Shown here: positions 36,409 to 47,044 of the stretch, piece by piece
How the letters are laid out: every line of letters starts with the position of its first letter
Numbering within the stretch: position 1 is the stretch's first letter
Assembly: GCF_000400735.1 (NCBI RefSeq)
Contig: NZ_KE007368.1
Location: 296,916-360,915 of the forward strand
Reading direction: 5' to 3'
Source: Acinetobacter tandoii DSM 14970 = CIP 107469
Lineage (GTDB): Bacteria; Pseudomonadota; Gammaproteobacteria; Pseudomonadales; Moraxellaceae
DNA length: 64,000 bases
Notes under the pieces: model-generated
The model's input: only the letters and a program-made list of their open reading frames with translations
The model's database searches: none
Told to the model about the DNA's origin: nothing
Translations under genes and position numbers: made by a program

Positions 36409-37323
36409 TTAGAATACGTAAGGACGCACAAAGATTAGGAAAAAAATACCTAACATTAGGAACCATTTTAAGAAATAGTACAATTTGCGATTGGTTTTCT
36501 TTAAGGCTTTGGCCTTTAACCGCCCTTGATAAACTGTTCCAAAAACCTTATTCAAACCACCTGTTTGATCGCCTGTTTCATTGGGTGAACTGGCAGCTGT
36601 CATGACATTTTTACCAAACCAGCGATTAAACTTTTGCATCAACCGCGTCTTTAAGGGACGTTCAACATCGGCAAAGAAAATAATGCGGTTTTGTTCCGTT
36701 TTATTCTCGGCATAATGAATATACGTTTCATCGAACACAACGCTTTCACCGTCACGCCATGAATAACGTTGCCCATCAACATCAATAAAACAGCGGTCAT
36801 CATTCGGGGTAATTAAGCCCAAATGATAACGCAGTGAACCTGCATAAGGGTCACGGTGTCTTACCAAACGGCTGTCAGGTGCCAACTCGGTAAACATTGC
36901 GGCTTTAATGCTGGGTAAAGTCTTTAACAATTCAGTGGTTTTGGGGCATAGCTCGGCAGCGGACGGATGCGCTGAGTCATACCATTTCAGATAAAAACGC
37001 TTCCAACCTGTTTTGAAAAATGAGTTAAAACCAAGGTCATCATAACTGCTGGAGGCTTTAATGCCACCACGTGCATATAATGCTTGGGCTTCATCTCGAA
37101 TCATTTCCCAATTTTCATCCAAGACTTTCAAATCATGAAAATATTGCGTGTCAATATACGGTTGATTAGGCACCTTGGAAAAGAGGTACATTAAAAAGTT
37201 GATGGGCGCCAATAAGGTCGAATGGTCAAAAAATTGACGGTAAAAAGAATGACGCACTTTACCGCGATTTTGGATATATAACGCAGAAATCACAAAAATC
37301 GCCAAGATAATCCACTTAATCAT
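36409..37323 (-). CDS. lpxO: Lipid A hydroxylase LpxO-like, Asp/Asn beta-hydroxylase fold (304 aa)
   Basis: This Fe(II)/2-oxoglutarate dioxygenase is related to Salmonella LpxO, which adds a 2-hydroxyl to a secondary acyl chain of lipid A. The iron ligands are visible as HRDP (His156, Asp158) and ETYIHYAEN (His203), with Arg213 in NRIIFF for 2-oxoglutarate. The core TELAPDSRLVRHRDPYAGSLRYHLGL is nearly diagnostic. A hydrophobic helix at residues 2-17 and another at about 283-300 probably anchor it to the inner membrane, with the catalytic domain in the cytoplasm. It is a single-gene transcript with its own terminator. Confidence 0.88.
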   Translation of the reverse strand: MIKWIILAIFVISALYIQNRGKVRHSFYRQFFDHSTLLAPINFLMYLFSKVPNQPYIDTQYFHDLKVLDENWEMIRDEAQALYARGGIKASSSYDDLGFNSFFKTGWKRFYLKWYDSAHPSAAELCPKTTELLKTLPSIKAAMFTELAPDSRLVRHRDPYAGSLRYHLGLITPNDDRCFIDVDGQRYSWRDGESVVFDETYIHYAENKTEQNRIIFFADVERPLKTRLMQKFNRWFGKNVMTAASSPNETGDQTGGLNKVFGTVYQGRLKAKALKKTNRKLYYFLKWFLMLGIFFLIFVRPYVF

Positions 37324-37470
37324 ACAGCACTCTTTTCATTGCTTCTGAGGGTCACGTCCTATAACGTGACCATGGGGCTAGACATTAATTTTGGCGAAAT
37401 TCTATCAAATTTAATTCAAAAATTCATGTCCATATCCGATGATTGCCCTCTAAGCAATCTGCAAAACATA

Positions 37471-38448
37471 TTATCGAATAAAGTTTAAAGTCGACAATTT
37501 GTCTGCTGCAACTTGGTTATAGATGAAACAGCCTCGTTCCAAATTGGCAATCGTGAGTTTAGAACTTCTGAGTTGTTCAGGATTATCTTGATAAACACCA
37601 TAGGCAATGCTGTCTTGTTCAAACTGAATTTGATTCTTTGCTATCCATTCACTGGCACTATTCAAATTGGCAGCATAAACCTGATCATTGAATTGCACTT
37701 TGCTTAAACCTGAAATTTCCTGTCCCGTCACACTGCTAATAACAACGCTCCAATTTAAGCGAGTTGCCCATTGCCCCGTAACATGTTCTATTCCCAGCTT
37801 AGGCCAATTTTTTTGTGCCAAATTGGCGGTCAACTGATTTAGTGCCAGCGCCTGAGCAAAAGTTTGTGTTTCTGCACGATCAGTTTGAAAGCTAAAATAA
37901 GCTTGATTATTCTTCGTGGAGATCAAACGGTAACAGGTACTGCCTTGTGGGAATTTTTCTGCACCATGTGAAGCTAAAAAGATTCTTGCATTGGCATAAG
38001 GACTTTGAGTGTCAAAACGTAAGTCGCGATAGCCTGGCATGACTGTATCAAAGATGTTTTTTCCACTTAACGCGACCTTTTCGAATTTCCAGTCTGTTTT
38101 CAAATCGGCTATTAAATTTAAAGTCCAGTGTGACATTGAATGCACATCAATGTCCGCTTGATAGCGCTGAGATGGCTCATACACTGCTTGTTGAGTCACA
38201 ATATATTGATTCAATGGCTGACGACTGTCAGCGGTGACAATTTTTCTATTTTGCAATTCAAAATGGGAAACAGTGAACGCATCACCTTTATCATCAAAAT
38301 AATACTGGATGCGATAATATTTGGTGCCATTAGCAGTATCTTCTGGTGCAGGTTTGAAGTTGCTAGCACCATCGCTCCCCCCTCCACAAGCACTGAGCAA
38401 CAATGAGATTAAAGGTAACAGCAACAAATGTTTATTTTTTAAAGTCAT
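37471..38448 (-). CDS. Predicted lipoprotein, function unknown (325 aa)
   Basis: The N-terminus is a lipoprotein signal: basic start, hydrophobic run, and lipobox LLSAC with Cys21 followed by GGGSDG, a flexible tether typical of outer-membrane lipoproteins in this genus. The mature part is rich in polar beta-like stretches (YYRIQYYFDDKGDAFTVSHFELQ) and has two further cysteines that could pair. I do not recognise a family. It stands alone, between lpxO and the fad operon, on the minus strand. Confidence 0.75.
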   Translation of the reverse strand: MTLKNKHLLLLPLISLLLSACGGGSDGASNFKPAPEDTANGTKYYRIQYYFDDKGDAFTVSHFELQNRKIVTADSRQPLNQYIVTQQAVYEPSQRYQADIDVHSMSHWTLNLIADLKTDWKFEKVALSGKNIFDTVMPGYRDLRFDTQSPYANARIFLASHGAEKFPQGSTCYRLISTKNNQAYFSFQTDRAETQTFAQALALNQLTANLAQKNWPKLGIEHVTGQWATRLNWSVVISSVTGQEISGLSKVQFNDQVYAANLNSASEWIAKNQIQFEQDSIAYGVYQDNPEQLRSSKLTIANLERGCFIYNQVAADKLSTLNFIR

Positions 38449-38898
38449 GATATTTTCTTTTTTGAATGGTTGTTAAAATAAAACCCGCACAAATTTTAAC
38501 TTTTCTTAACAGATAATCAAGTCCTATAAAATAAAGTTGTCTTCTTTATTATTAGTGGAAACTTCCAAAATTCAATTGACTTTTTTGACACAAATTGCAT
38601 AGTGATGAATGGTGATTTTTCATTCTCCATCAAGTACAACAAAAGCATAAGCAGTACATTTTTTTTATAAAAAACAGATGGATCTTATTGAACAATTTTT
38701 AGTACGGTTTTTACTTCAATAATTTTTGCTGTAAATGAAATTAAAATTGATGACCATTGCGTCACGGCTTGATACAACTTGTTATGTTCTTTTTGGATAT
38801 AGTTATCGTAAGATTAGCGAAGCATTTTCGTGCGCAGAACAAGCGAACACGCTTCAAAACATCAACTTAGAAGTCCTCCAAAATAAAGGAGATCAGGC
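38449..38898. promoter_or_regulatory. Divergent control region of the lipoprotein gene and fadBA
   Basis: No gene was seen in these 450 AT-rich bases. They must hold the promoters of the lipoprotein gene and of fadB. A possible promoter with TTGACT and CATAGT spaced by 16 bases lies near 38577-38604, but this is weak. A strong ribosome binding site (AAGGAGAT) lies just before fadB. I saw no clean operator palindrome. Confidence 0.45.
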
Positions 38899-41052
38899 AT
38901 GATCCACGCTGGCAATGCCATTACCGTCCAAATGCTTTCGGACGGAATTGCAGAATTCCGCTTTGACTTACAAGATGAGTCGGTCAACAAATTTAACCGT
39001 GCAACGATTGAAGATTTTAAAGCTGCCATTGCTGCTGTAAAAGCAGACAGCTCAGTAAAAGGCTTGGTCGTTACTTCGGGTAAATCTACATTCATCGTTG
39101 GTGCAGACATCACAGAATTTGGTGAAAACTTCGCGCAAGGTGAACAAGCGATTATCGACTGGGCACTGCCTGTTCATGACATCTTCAACAGCTTTGAAGA
39201 TTTAGATATTCCTAAAGTTGCTGCAATCAATGGTATGGCATTGGGCGGTGGTTTTGAAATGTGTTTAGTCTGTGACTACCGTGTCATGTCTGAACAAGCA
39301 CAAGTTGGCTTACCAGAAATCAAACTTGGGATCTTCCCTGGTTTCGGTGGTACAGTTCGTTTAAGCCGCGTGATTGGTATCGACAATGCGGTTGAATGGA
39401 TGGCGATGGCTGCGCCGAAGAAACCTGCTGCTGCACTAAAAGATGGTGCTGTAGATGCGGTTGTGGCTGCGGACAAACTTCAAGAAGCTGCAATTGACTT
39501 GGTAAAACAAGCCCTTGCTGGCCGTCTAGACTGGAAAGCAAAACGTCAAGAAAAACTTGACCCAGTCAAGTTGAACCAACTTGAACAAATGATGGCGTTC
39601 AACACGGCGAAAGGTGCGGTTCTTGCAAAAGCAAACCCAGCACAATACCCAGCGCCAAAACTTCTTCTTGACTCATTACAAGCAGGTGCAAGCCTTCCAC
39701 GTAATGATGCATTGAAAGCGGAAGCTGAAGGCTTTGCCAAAGCAGCAATCACACCACAAGCTAATGCTTTAATTGGTCTATTCATCAATGACCAAGTGGT
39801 GAAGAAAACTTCGAAAAAATATGAAAAAGGTGCACATCCTGTAAACCAAGCGGCTGTATTGGGCGCGGGTATCATGGGTGGTGGTATTGCTTACCAAGCG
39901 GCAAGCAAAGGCACACCTATCATCATGAAGGACATTGGTAATCCGCAACTTGCTTTGGGTATGAAAGAAGCCAATGGCTTACTGACCAAACAAGTTGAAC
40001 GTAAGAAGATGAAACCTGCACAAATGGGTGAAACTCTTGCACGCATCCGTCCTACTTTAAGCTATGATGAGTTTAAAGAAGTCGATATCGTGATTGAAGC
40101 GGTAACTGAAAACCCTAAAGTGAAGGGTATCGTACTGGCTGAAACCGAGAAAAATGTTCGTGAAAATACGATCATCGCATCAAATACATCTACGATTTCA
40201 ATCACACGTTTGGCTGAAAACCTGCAACGTCCTGAAAACTTTGTCGGGATGCACTTCTTTAACCCTGTACACATGATGCCATTGGTCGAAGTGATTCGTG
40301 GTGAGAAGACTTCTGCTGAAGCGATTGCAACGACTGTCGTACTTGCTCAAAAAATGGGTAAAACACCAATCGTGGTAAATGACTGTCCAGGTTTCCTTGT
40401 AAACCGCGTATTGTTCCCTTACTTCGGCGCATTTGACCTTCTATTAAAAGACGGTGCGGACTTCCAACAAGTCGACAAAGTGATGGAAAAATTCGGCTGG
40501 CCTATGGGTCCTGCTTACCTCATCGACGTGGTCGGTATCGACACGGGCGTTCACGGTGCAGAAGTCATGGCAGAAGGTTTCCCAGACCGTATGAAGCCAG
40601 ATTTCAAAGGCGCGACTTTAACCATGTACGAAAACAAACGTCTTGGTCAAAAGAACGATGTTGGTTTCTATAAATACGAACTCGACAAGAAAGGCAAAAA
40701 AGCCAAAGTGGTTGATCCAACTGCATACGAGCTGGTTGCTTCTGTTGCGACTGCGGAAAAACATGAATTTGATGCTCAAGAAATCATTGACCGTATGATG
40801 CTTGCATTCTGTAACGAAACTGTTCGTTGCCTAGAAGACAACATCGTAGCGACTGCGTCTGAAGCAGATATGGCGATGATTATGGGTGTAGGTTTCCCTC
40901 CATTCCGTGGTGGTCCATGCCGTTACATCGACCAAACAGGTGTTGCTGAATACGTTGCACTTTGCGACAAATATGCACACTTAGGTAAGGCTTATGAAGC
41001 GCCACAAATGTTGCGTGACATGGCTGCTAACAACAAAAAATTCTACGGTTAA
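38899..41052 (+). CDS. fadB: Fatty acid oxidation complex subunit alpha FadB (717 aa)
   Basis: This multifunctional enzyme has enoyl-CoA hydratase and 3-hydroxyacyl-CoA dehydrogenase activities. The N-terminal crotonase domain (1-190) has [14 protein letters not shown] and [22 protein letters not shown], with [18 protein letters not shown] and its catalytic Glu. The dehydrogenase part begins near 315 with the NAD motif [16 protein letters not shown] and contains [12 protein letters not shown], followed by two C-terminal domains. It forms an alpha2-beta2 complex with FadA. The fadB-fadA order with a 12-base gap shows an operon. Confidence 0.97.
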   Translation: MIHAGNAITVQMLSDGIAEFRFDLQDESVNKFNRATIEDFKAAIAAVKADSSVKGLVVTSGKSTFIVGADITEFGENFAQGEQAIIDWALPVHDIFNSFEDLDIPKVAAINGMALGGGFEMCLVCDYRVMSEQAQVGLPEIKLGIFPGFGGTVRLSRVIGIDNAVEWMAMAAPKKPAAALKDGAVDAVVAADKLQEAAIDLVKQALAGRLDWKAKRQEKLDPVKLNQLEQMMAFNTAKGAVLAKANPAQYPAPKLLLDSLQAGASLPRNDALKAEAEGFAKAAITPQANALIGLFINDQVVKKTSKKYEKGAHPVNQAAVLGAGIMGGGIAYQAASKGTPIIMKDIGNPQLALGMKEANGLLTKQVERKKMKPAQMGETLARIRPTLSYDEFKEVDIVIEAVTENPKVKGIVLAETEKNVRENTIIASNTSTISITRLAENLQRPENFVGMHFFNPVHMMPLVEVIRGEKTSAEAIATTVVLAQKMGKTPIVVNDCPGFLVNRVLFPYFGAFDLLLKDGADFQQVDKVMEKFGWPMGPAYLIDVVGIDTGVHGAEVMAEGFPDRMKPDFKGATLTMYENKRLGQKNDVGFYKYELDKKGKKAKVVDPTAYELVASVATAEKHEFDAQEIIDRMMLAFCNETVRCLEDNIVATASEADMAMIMGVGFPPFRGGPCRYIDQTGVAEYVALCDKYAHLGKAYEAPQMLRDMAANNKKFYG

Positions 41053-41064
41053 GGAGCAACGTGA

Positions 41065-42237
<1,173 letters not shown>

Positions 42238-42255
42238 TCCACTAATTTGATGAAT

Positions 42256-42284
42256 AAAAATCCTCGCTTTGGCGGGGATTTTTT
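42256..42284 (+). terminator. Terminator of fadBA
   Basis: AAAATCCTCGC-TTTG-GCGGGGATTTTTT (one G-U pair) starts about 20 bases after the fadA stop. Confidence 0.85.
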
Positions 42285-42356
42285 ATTATGGTTCTCTCAA
42301 GATTTTGTAAATATTACTTTATTAAAGCTTAACAATAAAATGAGCAGGAGAACTTG

Positions 42357-43055
42357 ATGTTTTCATCACCAGTAAAAACCATCATCAGTGCAGGCATCAT
42401 AGCGACACTTTTCACAGGCTGTGCCACCAAAACCCTGATGACCAAAGACAATAAAACTTATACCCGTTCCAACAAAGTCACTTTAGTCGAAGACCAAGTG
42501 GTGGCATTCGGTAAACCCGCTCAAACGCTCAACACCCTGCCTGCCAATAGTCTAGTGATTGCAGGGCAGAAAAATAGCTATATATTGACCCAAGGCGGGA
42601 CTCAGTTTGTCTCGCTGATCACCAAACTAGACCCGAAAAATATTCAAATGACCAAAGAACTCAGTTTTTATTCAGAGAAAAATGATGGTCATTTCACAGG
42701 TACACTGCCACTATCTTACGTCAAACTCAAAGAAGACATCAGTAAAAAAGACCTCGAATTCTTTATCGAAAATGGCGCAAAAGAGTGCTCAACTTATAGT
42801 GATGAACGCATGAAAGCTCAACGCTTCTGTTTCGACATTGCTTTGGCTGGTGTGGTCTACCCTGCTGCAAATAATTTGGCGTCATTAAAAGCCTTGAGTA
42901 AGCCGTATCAGGTCAGCATTTATACCTATCAAGAGGAAAGCTACAAATCAAAATCAGGACTCAATCCTTTTGAAAAACTGGTGTTACTGCCTTTTGCTGT
43001 AGCGATTGATGTGGTCAGCCTGCCGTTCCAAGCAGCCGAAAAAATCTTTGATTAA
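42357..43055 (+). CDS. Predicted lipoprotein, function unknown (232 aa)
   Basis: A lipoprotein signal peptide ends in LFTGC (Cys22). The ATG at 42357 is used; a TTG precedes it directly. AGGAG lies upstream with suitable spacing. The mature protein has two cysteine-containing stretches (KECSTYSDE, RFCFDIALAG) that could form a disulfide. The hydrophobic C-terminal segment FEKLVLLPFAVAIDVVSLPFQ resembles the end of small envelope lipoproteins of the YceK type. No family is certain. It is probably transcribed alone, after fadBA. Confidence 0.7.
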   Translation: MFSSPVKTIISAGIIATLFTGCATKTLMTKDNKTYTRSNKVTLVEDQVVAFGKPAQTLNTLPANSLVIAGQKNSYILTQGGTQFVSLITKLDPKNIQMTKELSFYSEKNDGHFTGTLPLSYVKLKEDISKKDLEFFIENGAKECSTYSDERMKAQRFCFDIALAGVVYPAANNLASLKALSKPYQVSIYTYQEESYKSKSGLNPFEKLVLLPFAVAIDVVSLPFQAAEKIFD

Positions 43056-43067
43056 TATTATGAATAA

Positions 43068-43100
43068 CTAGAAGTCCAAACTGAATGGATGGACTTCTAG
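43068..43100. terminator. Hairpin between convergent genes (perfect 11-base arms)
   Basis: CTAGAAGTCCA and TGGACTTCTAG are separated by 11 bases, between the stop of the lipoprotein gene and the convergent 90-residue gene. There is no T-run, so it may be a weak or factor-assisted terminator, or protect the 3' ends. Confidence 0.5.
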
Positions 43101-43115
43101 AACTCGTGCAAACTG

Positions 43116-43388
43116 TTAAGCCAATAACTCTGCCATCAACCATGCCATGTATTTTTCTTGATCCATAAAATCAGGGGCATTACCTGTATCCAAACTGTAA
43201 TACTGCTGATTAAACTCAATCACAATTTGTTCAGTATGGTGCCAGTCTTCAATTAAACGGAAATATTGACTAAAGAAGAAACGGTTTTTACCCCAATTAC
43301 TCAAACTCTCCAGTTTGGGATAGGCTTTATTTTGTAAAAATTCTACATATACCTGTTGAATATCATCAAAGACCTGAATGGTTTTCAT
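43116..43388 (-). CDS. Small protein of unknown function (90 aa)
   Basis: The protein is short, acidic and aromatic-rich, with no signal peptide or membrane segment (MKTIQVFDDIQQVYVEFLQ; FFFSQYFRLIEDWHH; ends in YMAWLMAELLA). I do not recognise a family. The start is an ATG whose upstream region has AGGTACAGC as a possible weak ribosome binding site. Its compact composition and the clean intergenic borders support a real gene, but support is moderate. Confidence 0.6.
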   Translation of the reverse strand: MKTIQVFDDIQQVYVEFLQNKAYPKLESLSNWGKNRFFFSQYFRLIEDWHHTEQIVIEFNQQYYSLDTGNAPDFMDQEKYMAWLMAELLA

Positions 43389-43480
43389 TGCTGTACCTGC
43401 TTTAAATCTGATGCGTAAAGGTGTTCAACAGTTCTAACTTAACGCAGTCATTTTAAAGTTATATGACACTGATCCAGCGT

Positions 43481-44233
43481 TTACTCATGCTTTTGTTCAA
43501 GTGCTTGTTGATTTTTCTGCTGAATCTGTTGCATCTGTGCATTCAGTTTTAATACGTCCTGATACAGCGTATTAAATTGTTTTAGGGCCGCATCATCATA
43601 AAACATGAAGGTATTATTTTTACTCTGCCAACGGTTATTCTTTAACACCAAAAAAATCTGATCGGCTTTTTCAAGCACTTGTTTTTCTATTTCAAATAAG
43701 GCCAAAGCCTCATTTTGCTTTTCACTTTCCCGCAAATTTTCTGCCAATTGATGGCGATAACGCGATTGAATCGGTAGTTGTTTCGCTTGCTCTAGGGCAT
43801 TCTGTTGTGCTTGTTCAATCTTGACCTGATACTCTGTTGCCAAGGCATGTGCTTGCTGCAACATTAAATCCGTTTCTTGATAATTCTGTTTTTTATCCTT
43901 GTTCAAACGCTCAATATTTAAAAATTCATCCCAATGAATCGCTTTTAACTCACGCAAATAAGCATTACGTGCTTCGGCACTTTGAATCATCTGGCTCAAA
44001 ACAAAACTGGCCATCACTTTATAATCACCCTGTAAGCGTGCATCGGTCACATCGACATTTATAGGGTTATCCCAATCTTTGGCTTGGGCATAAATTAAAT
44101 CGGTTTTTTCGTAGAGCACCTTTTGATATTGTTCGAGTTGAGTTGCTTCTTTTTGTTGCTCGTAGTATTGATAAAATAATCCACCAAACACGACAGTGGT
44201 CGCTAATCCTAAAATCAGAAAGATACGTGGCAT
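43481..44233 (-). CDS. Membrane-anchored coiled-coil protein, function unknown (250 aa)
   Basis: The ATG at 44233 is preferred, because the product then begins with a clear membrane helix (PRIFLILGLATTVVFGGLFYQYY). The frame extends 66 bases upstream without a signal. After the helix the sequence is largely helical and rich in Gln, Glu, Lys and Leu, with heptad-like stretches (VKIEQAQQNALEQAKQL, then LNAQMQQIQQKNQQALEQ), so a periplasmic coiled coil is likely. No family was recognised. The C-terminal 20 residues are strongly Gln-rich. Confidence 0.65.
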   Translation of the reverse strand: MPRIFLILGLATTVVFGGLFYQYYEQQKEATQLEQYQKVLYEKTDLIYAQAKDWDNPINVDVTDARLQGDYKVMASFVLSQMIQSAEARNAYLRELKAIHWDEFLNIERLNKDKKQNYQETDLMLQQAHALATEYQVKIEQAQQNALEQAKQLPIQSRYRHQLAENLRESEKQNEALALFEIEKQVLEKADQIFLVLKNNRWQSKNNTFMFYDDAALKQFNTLYQDVLKLNAQMQQIQQKNQQALEQKHE

Positions 44234-44378
44234 AATCCGCTCCGAGTCCCCTTTGTTTCTATCATAGCAAACATCAGAATATGCTGAATATTTCAGCAAT
44301 TTTTCACATTTAAAAAAATATGCTCCACTATAAATTTATTAAAATTAACAATGAGTTATAATTAAAATACTAAACGTT

Positions 44379-44885
44379 TTATTTTGTATTTGGTACGCGA
44401 GGCACTTGTGTATTGGGTTGGTTACCCTGGATAAAATTATAATCGACTTGTCCAATAGAAATTTGCTCACGGACAATCTGGACATTTTTTGCATTCCGAT
44501 CAATACCAAAAGGTTGCAACATGATATACAAGCCTTCAGTCGGGTCAGATGACTGTAAACCCGCGGCAATATTTAATATATGTTCACGCAATAATGGAGG
44601 TAATGAACCTAGATCGGGTGTCGCAGCAGGCGCTAAAACATCTAAATTGTGAACAAGAGTCGGGTCTACGACAAAAGACTGGGTATCATCCTGTAATTGC
44701 ATCATCCGATGCTGTAAGGCCTTACGAATATTTTCGTCCTGCTGATAAGGAATGATTCCTGATTCTGCGCGAAGTTCTGACTCAGCCATGACTTTAAATG
44801 TCGGCAAACTCACGATTTCACCGTTGGCTTGAACATCGGTTGATATCAAAACCCCAATAAAAGAAAGTGCTAGAAAATATTTCAT
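44379..44885 (-). CDS. Predicted secreted protein, function unknown (168 aa)
   Basis: A signal peptide (KYFLALSFIGVLISTDVQA) precedes a mature part rich in polar residues. It includes VSLPTFKVMAESELRAESG, which resembles an N-terminal motif in small periplasmic proteins of this genus, and a Pro/Asn/Thr-rich tail. The ATG at 44885 is chosen; another lies 9 bases upstream. No family or enzymatic motif was recognised. Confidence 0.65.
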   Translation of the reverse strand: MKYFLALSFIGVLISTDVQANGEIVSLPTFKVMAESELRAESGIIPYQQDENIRKALQHRMMQLQDDTQSFVVDPTLVHNLDVLAPAATPDLGSLPPLLREHILNIAAGLQSSDPTEGLYIMLQPFGIDRNAKNVQIVREQISIGQVDYNFIQGNQPNTQVPRVPNTK

Positions 44886-45129
44886 CAAATTCATAAAACC
44901 ATCCCAAAAGTAGAGATATCAACAAGATTATGTATTATATAGCTCAAACTTTATTGTATATTTTTTCAGCTACATCCAGTTTATTTGTCAGATAAGCGGT
45001 CAAATATGGATCAACTAACACGATGTCAACAGCATCCAACAACAGGCTTTTTTCATCATATTCGCTTTAAATTCTATAAATCATCCCCATCTTTCGTTCT
45101 ATTGCTATTTTTACTTTTTGAGAAATCAC

Positions 45130-45831
45130 ATGCGTGTTGATATCTGGTCCGATGTCGTTTGTCCATTTTGCTATATCGGAAAAAAACGTTTAGAAGCTGC
45201 GGCAGAGCAAGCGGGTGTAGAACTAGAAGTGCATTGGCACAGCTTTGAGCTTGACCCTGAAGCACCGCTACGCCAAGAGATTTCAAACTCTGAACGTTTA
45301 GCACAAAAATATGGTCGTACACTTGCAGAAGTTGAAGACATGCAACGTAATATTGCAGCAATGGCCGCAGCAGAAGGTATTGAGTTTAATTGGGAAAATG
45401 CCAATTCTGGCAATACATTTAATGCACACCGTATTATCCACTTAGCACAAAGTAAAGGCTTGGGTTCTGAAGCGAAAGAAGCCTTTTTCTACAGCTATAT
45501 GACCCAAGGTTTGCCAATTGGTGAGCGTGAAACCATTGAAGACGTTGCTGCACGTATTGGACTAAACCCTGTTGAAGTCGATGATGTGTTGAATTCAGAT
45601 GAATACGCAGACTTTGTTAAATTTGATCAGGAAGTCGCACGCGATCAGCTCAAAGTCACTGGCGTACCTTTCTTTGTGTTTGATCAGCGCGTTGCTTTAG
45701 CTGGTGCACAGCCTCGCGAAGTCTTCTTACAAGTCTTAGAAAAAGCGATGGAAACAGCACACGATACAGATACAGCGCCTGACGTAAATCAATGCGATGC
45801 CGATGGACAATGTGACTCAACTACAGAGTAA
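45130..45831 (+). CDS. FrnE-like DsbA-family oxidoreductase (233 aa)
   Basis: This is a thioredoxin-fold protein of the DsbA/FrnE family. The active site is CPFC at residues 11-14 within DIWSDVVCPFCYIGKKRLE, followed by the helical insert and the cis-Pro region TGVPFFVFDQRVALAGAQ. There is no signal peptide, so it acts in the cytoplasm. A second cysteine pair lies near the end (CDADGQC), as in Deinococcus FrnE, where a C-terminal pair contributes to oxidative stress tolerance. The ATG at 45130 is used rather than a TTG 12 bases upstream. It ends at a clear terminator. Confidence 0.88.
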   Translation: MRVDIWSDVVCPFCYIGKKRLEAAAEQAGVELEVHWHSFELDPEAPLRQEISNSERLAQKYGRTLAEVEDMQRNIAAMAAAEGIEFNWENANSGNTFNAHRIIHLAQSKGLGSEAKEAFFYSYMTQGLPIGERETIEDVAARIGLNPVEVDDVLNSDEYADFVKFDQEVARDQLKVTGVPFFVFDQRVALAGAQPREVFLQVLEKAMETAHDTDTAPDVNQCDADGQCDSTTE

Positions 45832-45870
45832 TCCAAATAAGCCTCTCATGATTTAATTGCTATCATTTTT

Positions 45871-45904
45871 AAACCTCCTGAGTACTAACTTTGGAGGTTT
45901 TTTT
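45871..45904 (+). terminator. Terminator of the frnE-like gene
   Basis: AAACCTCC and GGAGGTTT with a 14-base loop, followed by a T-run, begin 40 bases after the stop. Confidence 0.82.
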
Positions 45905-46100
45905 CTGTCAACACAATTTCGACATTACCCTGCAAAGCGATATCACCGAATTCATACAGCGACCACATTTTAACCAATAATCACAACAATTCACTTGTAT
46001 AAAGTCAGCCTAGGCTACACAGGAACCTGACAATCGTTACACAACCTTGCGATAGGCTAGAACAGTACAGTTACTCAGCTAACTTTGACATGAGGTCCAT

Positions 46101-46334
46101 ATGAAATATCAAACTATTCTCGATCAAACTACTGACGCGCCAACCACGCAAGATTTTTCCCGTGCTAGATCAACCCAAACCAAAAAGAAATCTCGTGTTT
46201 CACCTGCTTTTGCAGGTGCTGTGATGGGTGCAATTGCAGGGCGTTTCCTTCCTAAACTTAGTCCTTTTTCAGGTGCAGTCATCGGAATTATGAGTACAAA
46301 AATGTATCAAAAGCATCAGCCTAAACACCGTTAA
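46101..46334 (+). CDS. Small basic protein with glycine-zipper-like segment (77 aa)
   Basis: The first half is polar and Thr-rich. The second half has AFAGAVMGAIAGRFLPKLSPFSGAVIGIMSTKMYQ, two short hydrophobic runs with small residues at zipper spacing and a basic tail, which suggests membrane association. A good ATGAGGTCC ribosome binding site precedes the ATG. I do not recognise a family. It is a single gene followed by a perfect inverted repeat. Confidence 0.6.
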   Translation: MKYQTILDQTTDAPTTQDFSRARSTQTKKKSRVSPAFAGAVMGAIAGRFLPKLSPFSGAVIGIMSTKMYQKHQPKHR

Positions 46335-46367
46335 ATGTTTTATTTTTCAATGTTTTTCCACCCCTAC

Positions 46368-46396
46368 AAGATTGTCTTAATTGTTAAGACAATCTT
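46368..46396. repeat. Perfect 13-base inverted repeat with a 3-base loop
   Basis: AAGATTGTCTTAA and TTAAGACAATCTT flank TTG. It lies 34 bases after the 77-residue gene. No T-run follows, so it is either a 3'-end protecting hairpin, a weak terminator or a protein-binding palindrome for the next gene. Confidence 0.6.
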
Positions 46397-46562
46397 AGAG
46401 CAATAACTCTATTATATTGATTTACAACAATAATTTGACCAAGCATTCATTCTTTTTTTGGCTGAAATTCGCCCCATTTTGATCATTTTTTGATATTATT
46501 AATTCGCTTATTTTTTATCCCTATCCAATTTGGATGTTCTCTCTGTTATCAAGGTGATTTTT

Positions 46563-46745
46563 ATGTCAATCATGAAATCTATTTTGGCTATTGCTGCGTT
46601 TGCGATTTCTGCTCAAGTTTCTGCTCAGGTAGTATTTGTACCTAATTTCCCAGTAGAAAAAGAGGTGAAAGCACAAACTTCAACTGCGACACCAACTGAA
46701 CATATTGCTCAAGATGTGTCAGCGCCTGCAAAAGATGCTGCTTAA
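46563..46745 (+). CDS. Small secreted protein of unknown function (60 aa)
   Basis: A signal peptide (KSILAIAAFAISAQVSAQ) makes up nearly half the protein. The mature part is about 38 residues, Thr/Ala/Pro/Glu-rich and probably unstructured (VPNFPVEKEVKAQTSTATPTEH). The ATG at 46563 has AAGGTG upstream; another ATG three codons later is also possible. It ends at a strong terminator, which supports a real gene. No family was recognised. Confidence 0.6.
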   Translation: MSIMKSILAIAAFAISAQVSAQVVFVPNFPVEKEVKAQTSTATPTEHIAQDVSAPAKDAA

Positions 46746-46765
46746 GACAAAATATTTTGCGCAAT

Positions 46766-46797
46766 AAAAAAACAGCCCTCAATCGGGCTGTTTTTTT
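46766..46797 (+). terminator. Terminator of the 60-residue gene
   Basis: AAAAAACAGCCC and GGGCTGTTTTTTT with a short loop form a strong intrinsic terminator about 20 bases after the stop. Confidence 0.88.
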
Positions 46798-47044
46798 ATG
46801 ATTAAGTTATTGCTACAACACGAAAACCAACAATCACAACGTGGCAGCAATCTGCTATTTTCCATAACGGTTGTCGTTAAGTTTCACTAAAAAATGAATT
46901 GTTACGAATATTTTTAATGAAAAATATTAAATAAATGTCATATTCATATAAAAATGCGTCAAATATGACAAAAAATTTCATGTTTTTTTCTTATAAATCC
47001 ATATAATCAAATCATCTAGATCATTGAATCAAGAGTTAAATTTC

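Noticed and set aside
38577..38604. Sigma-70 promoter far upstream of fadB
   Set aside because: The -35 and -10 matches are partial and the distance to fadB is about 300 bases; kept only as a remark in the region entry.
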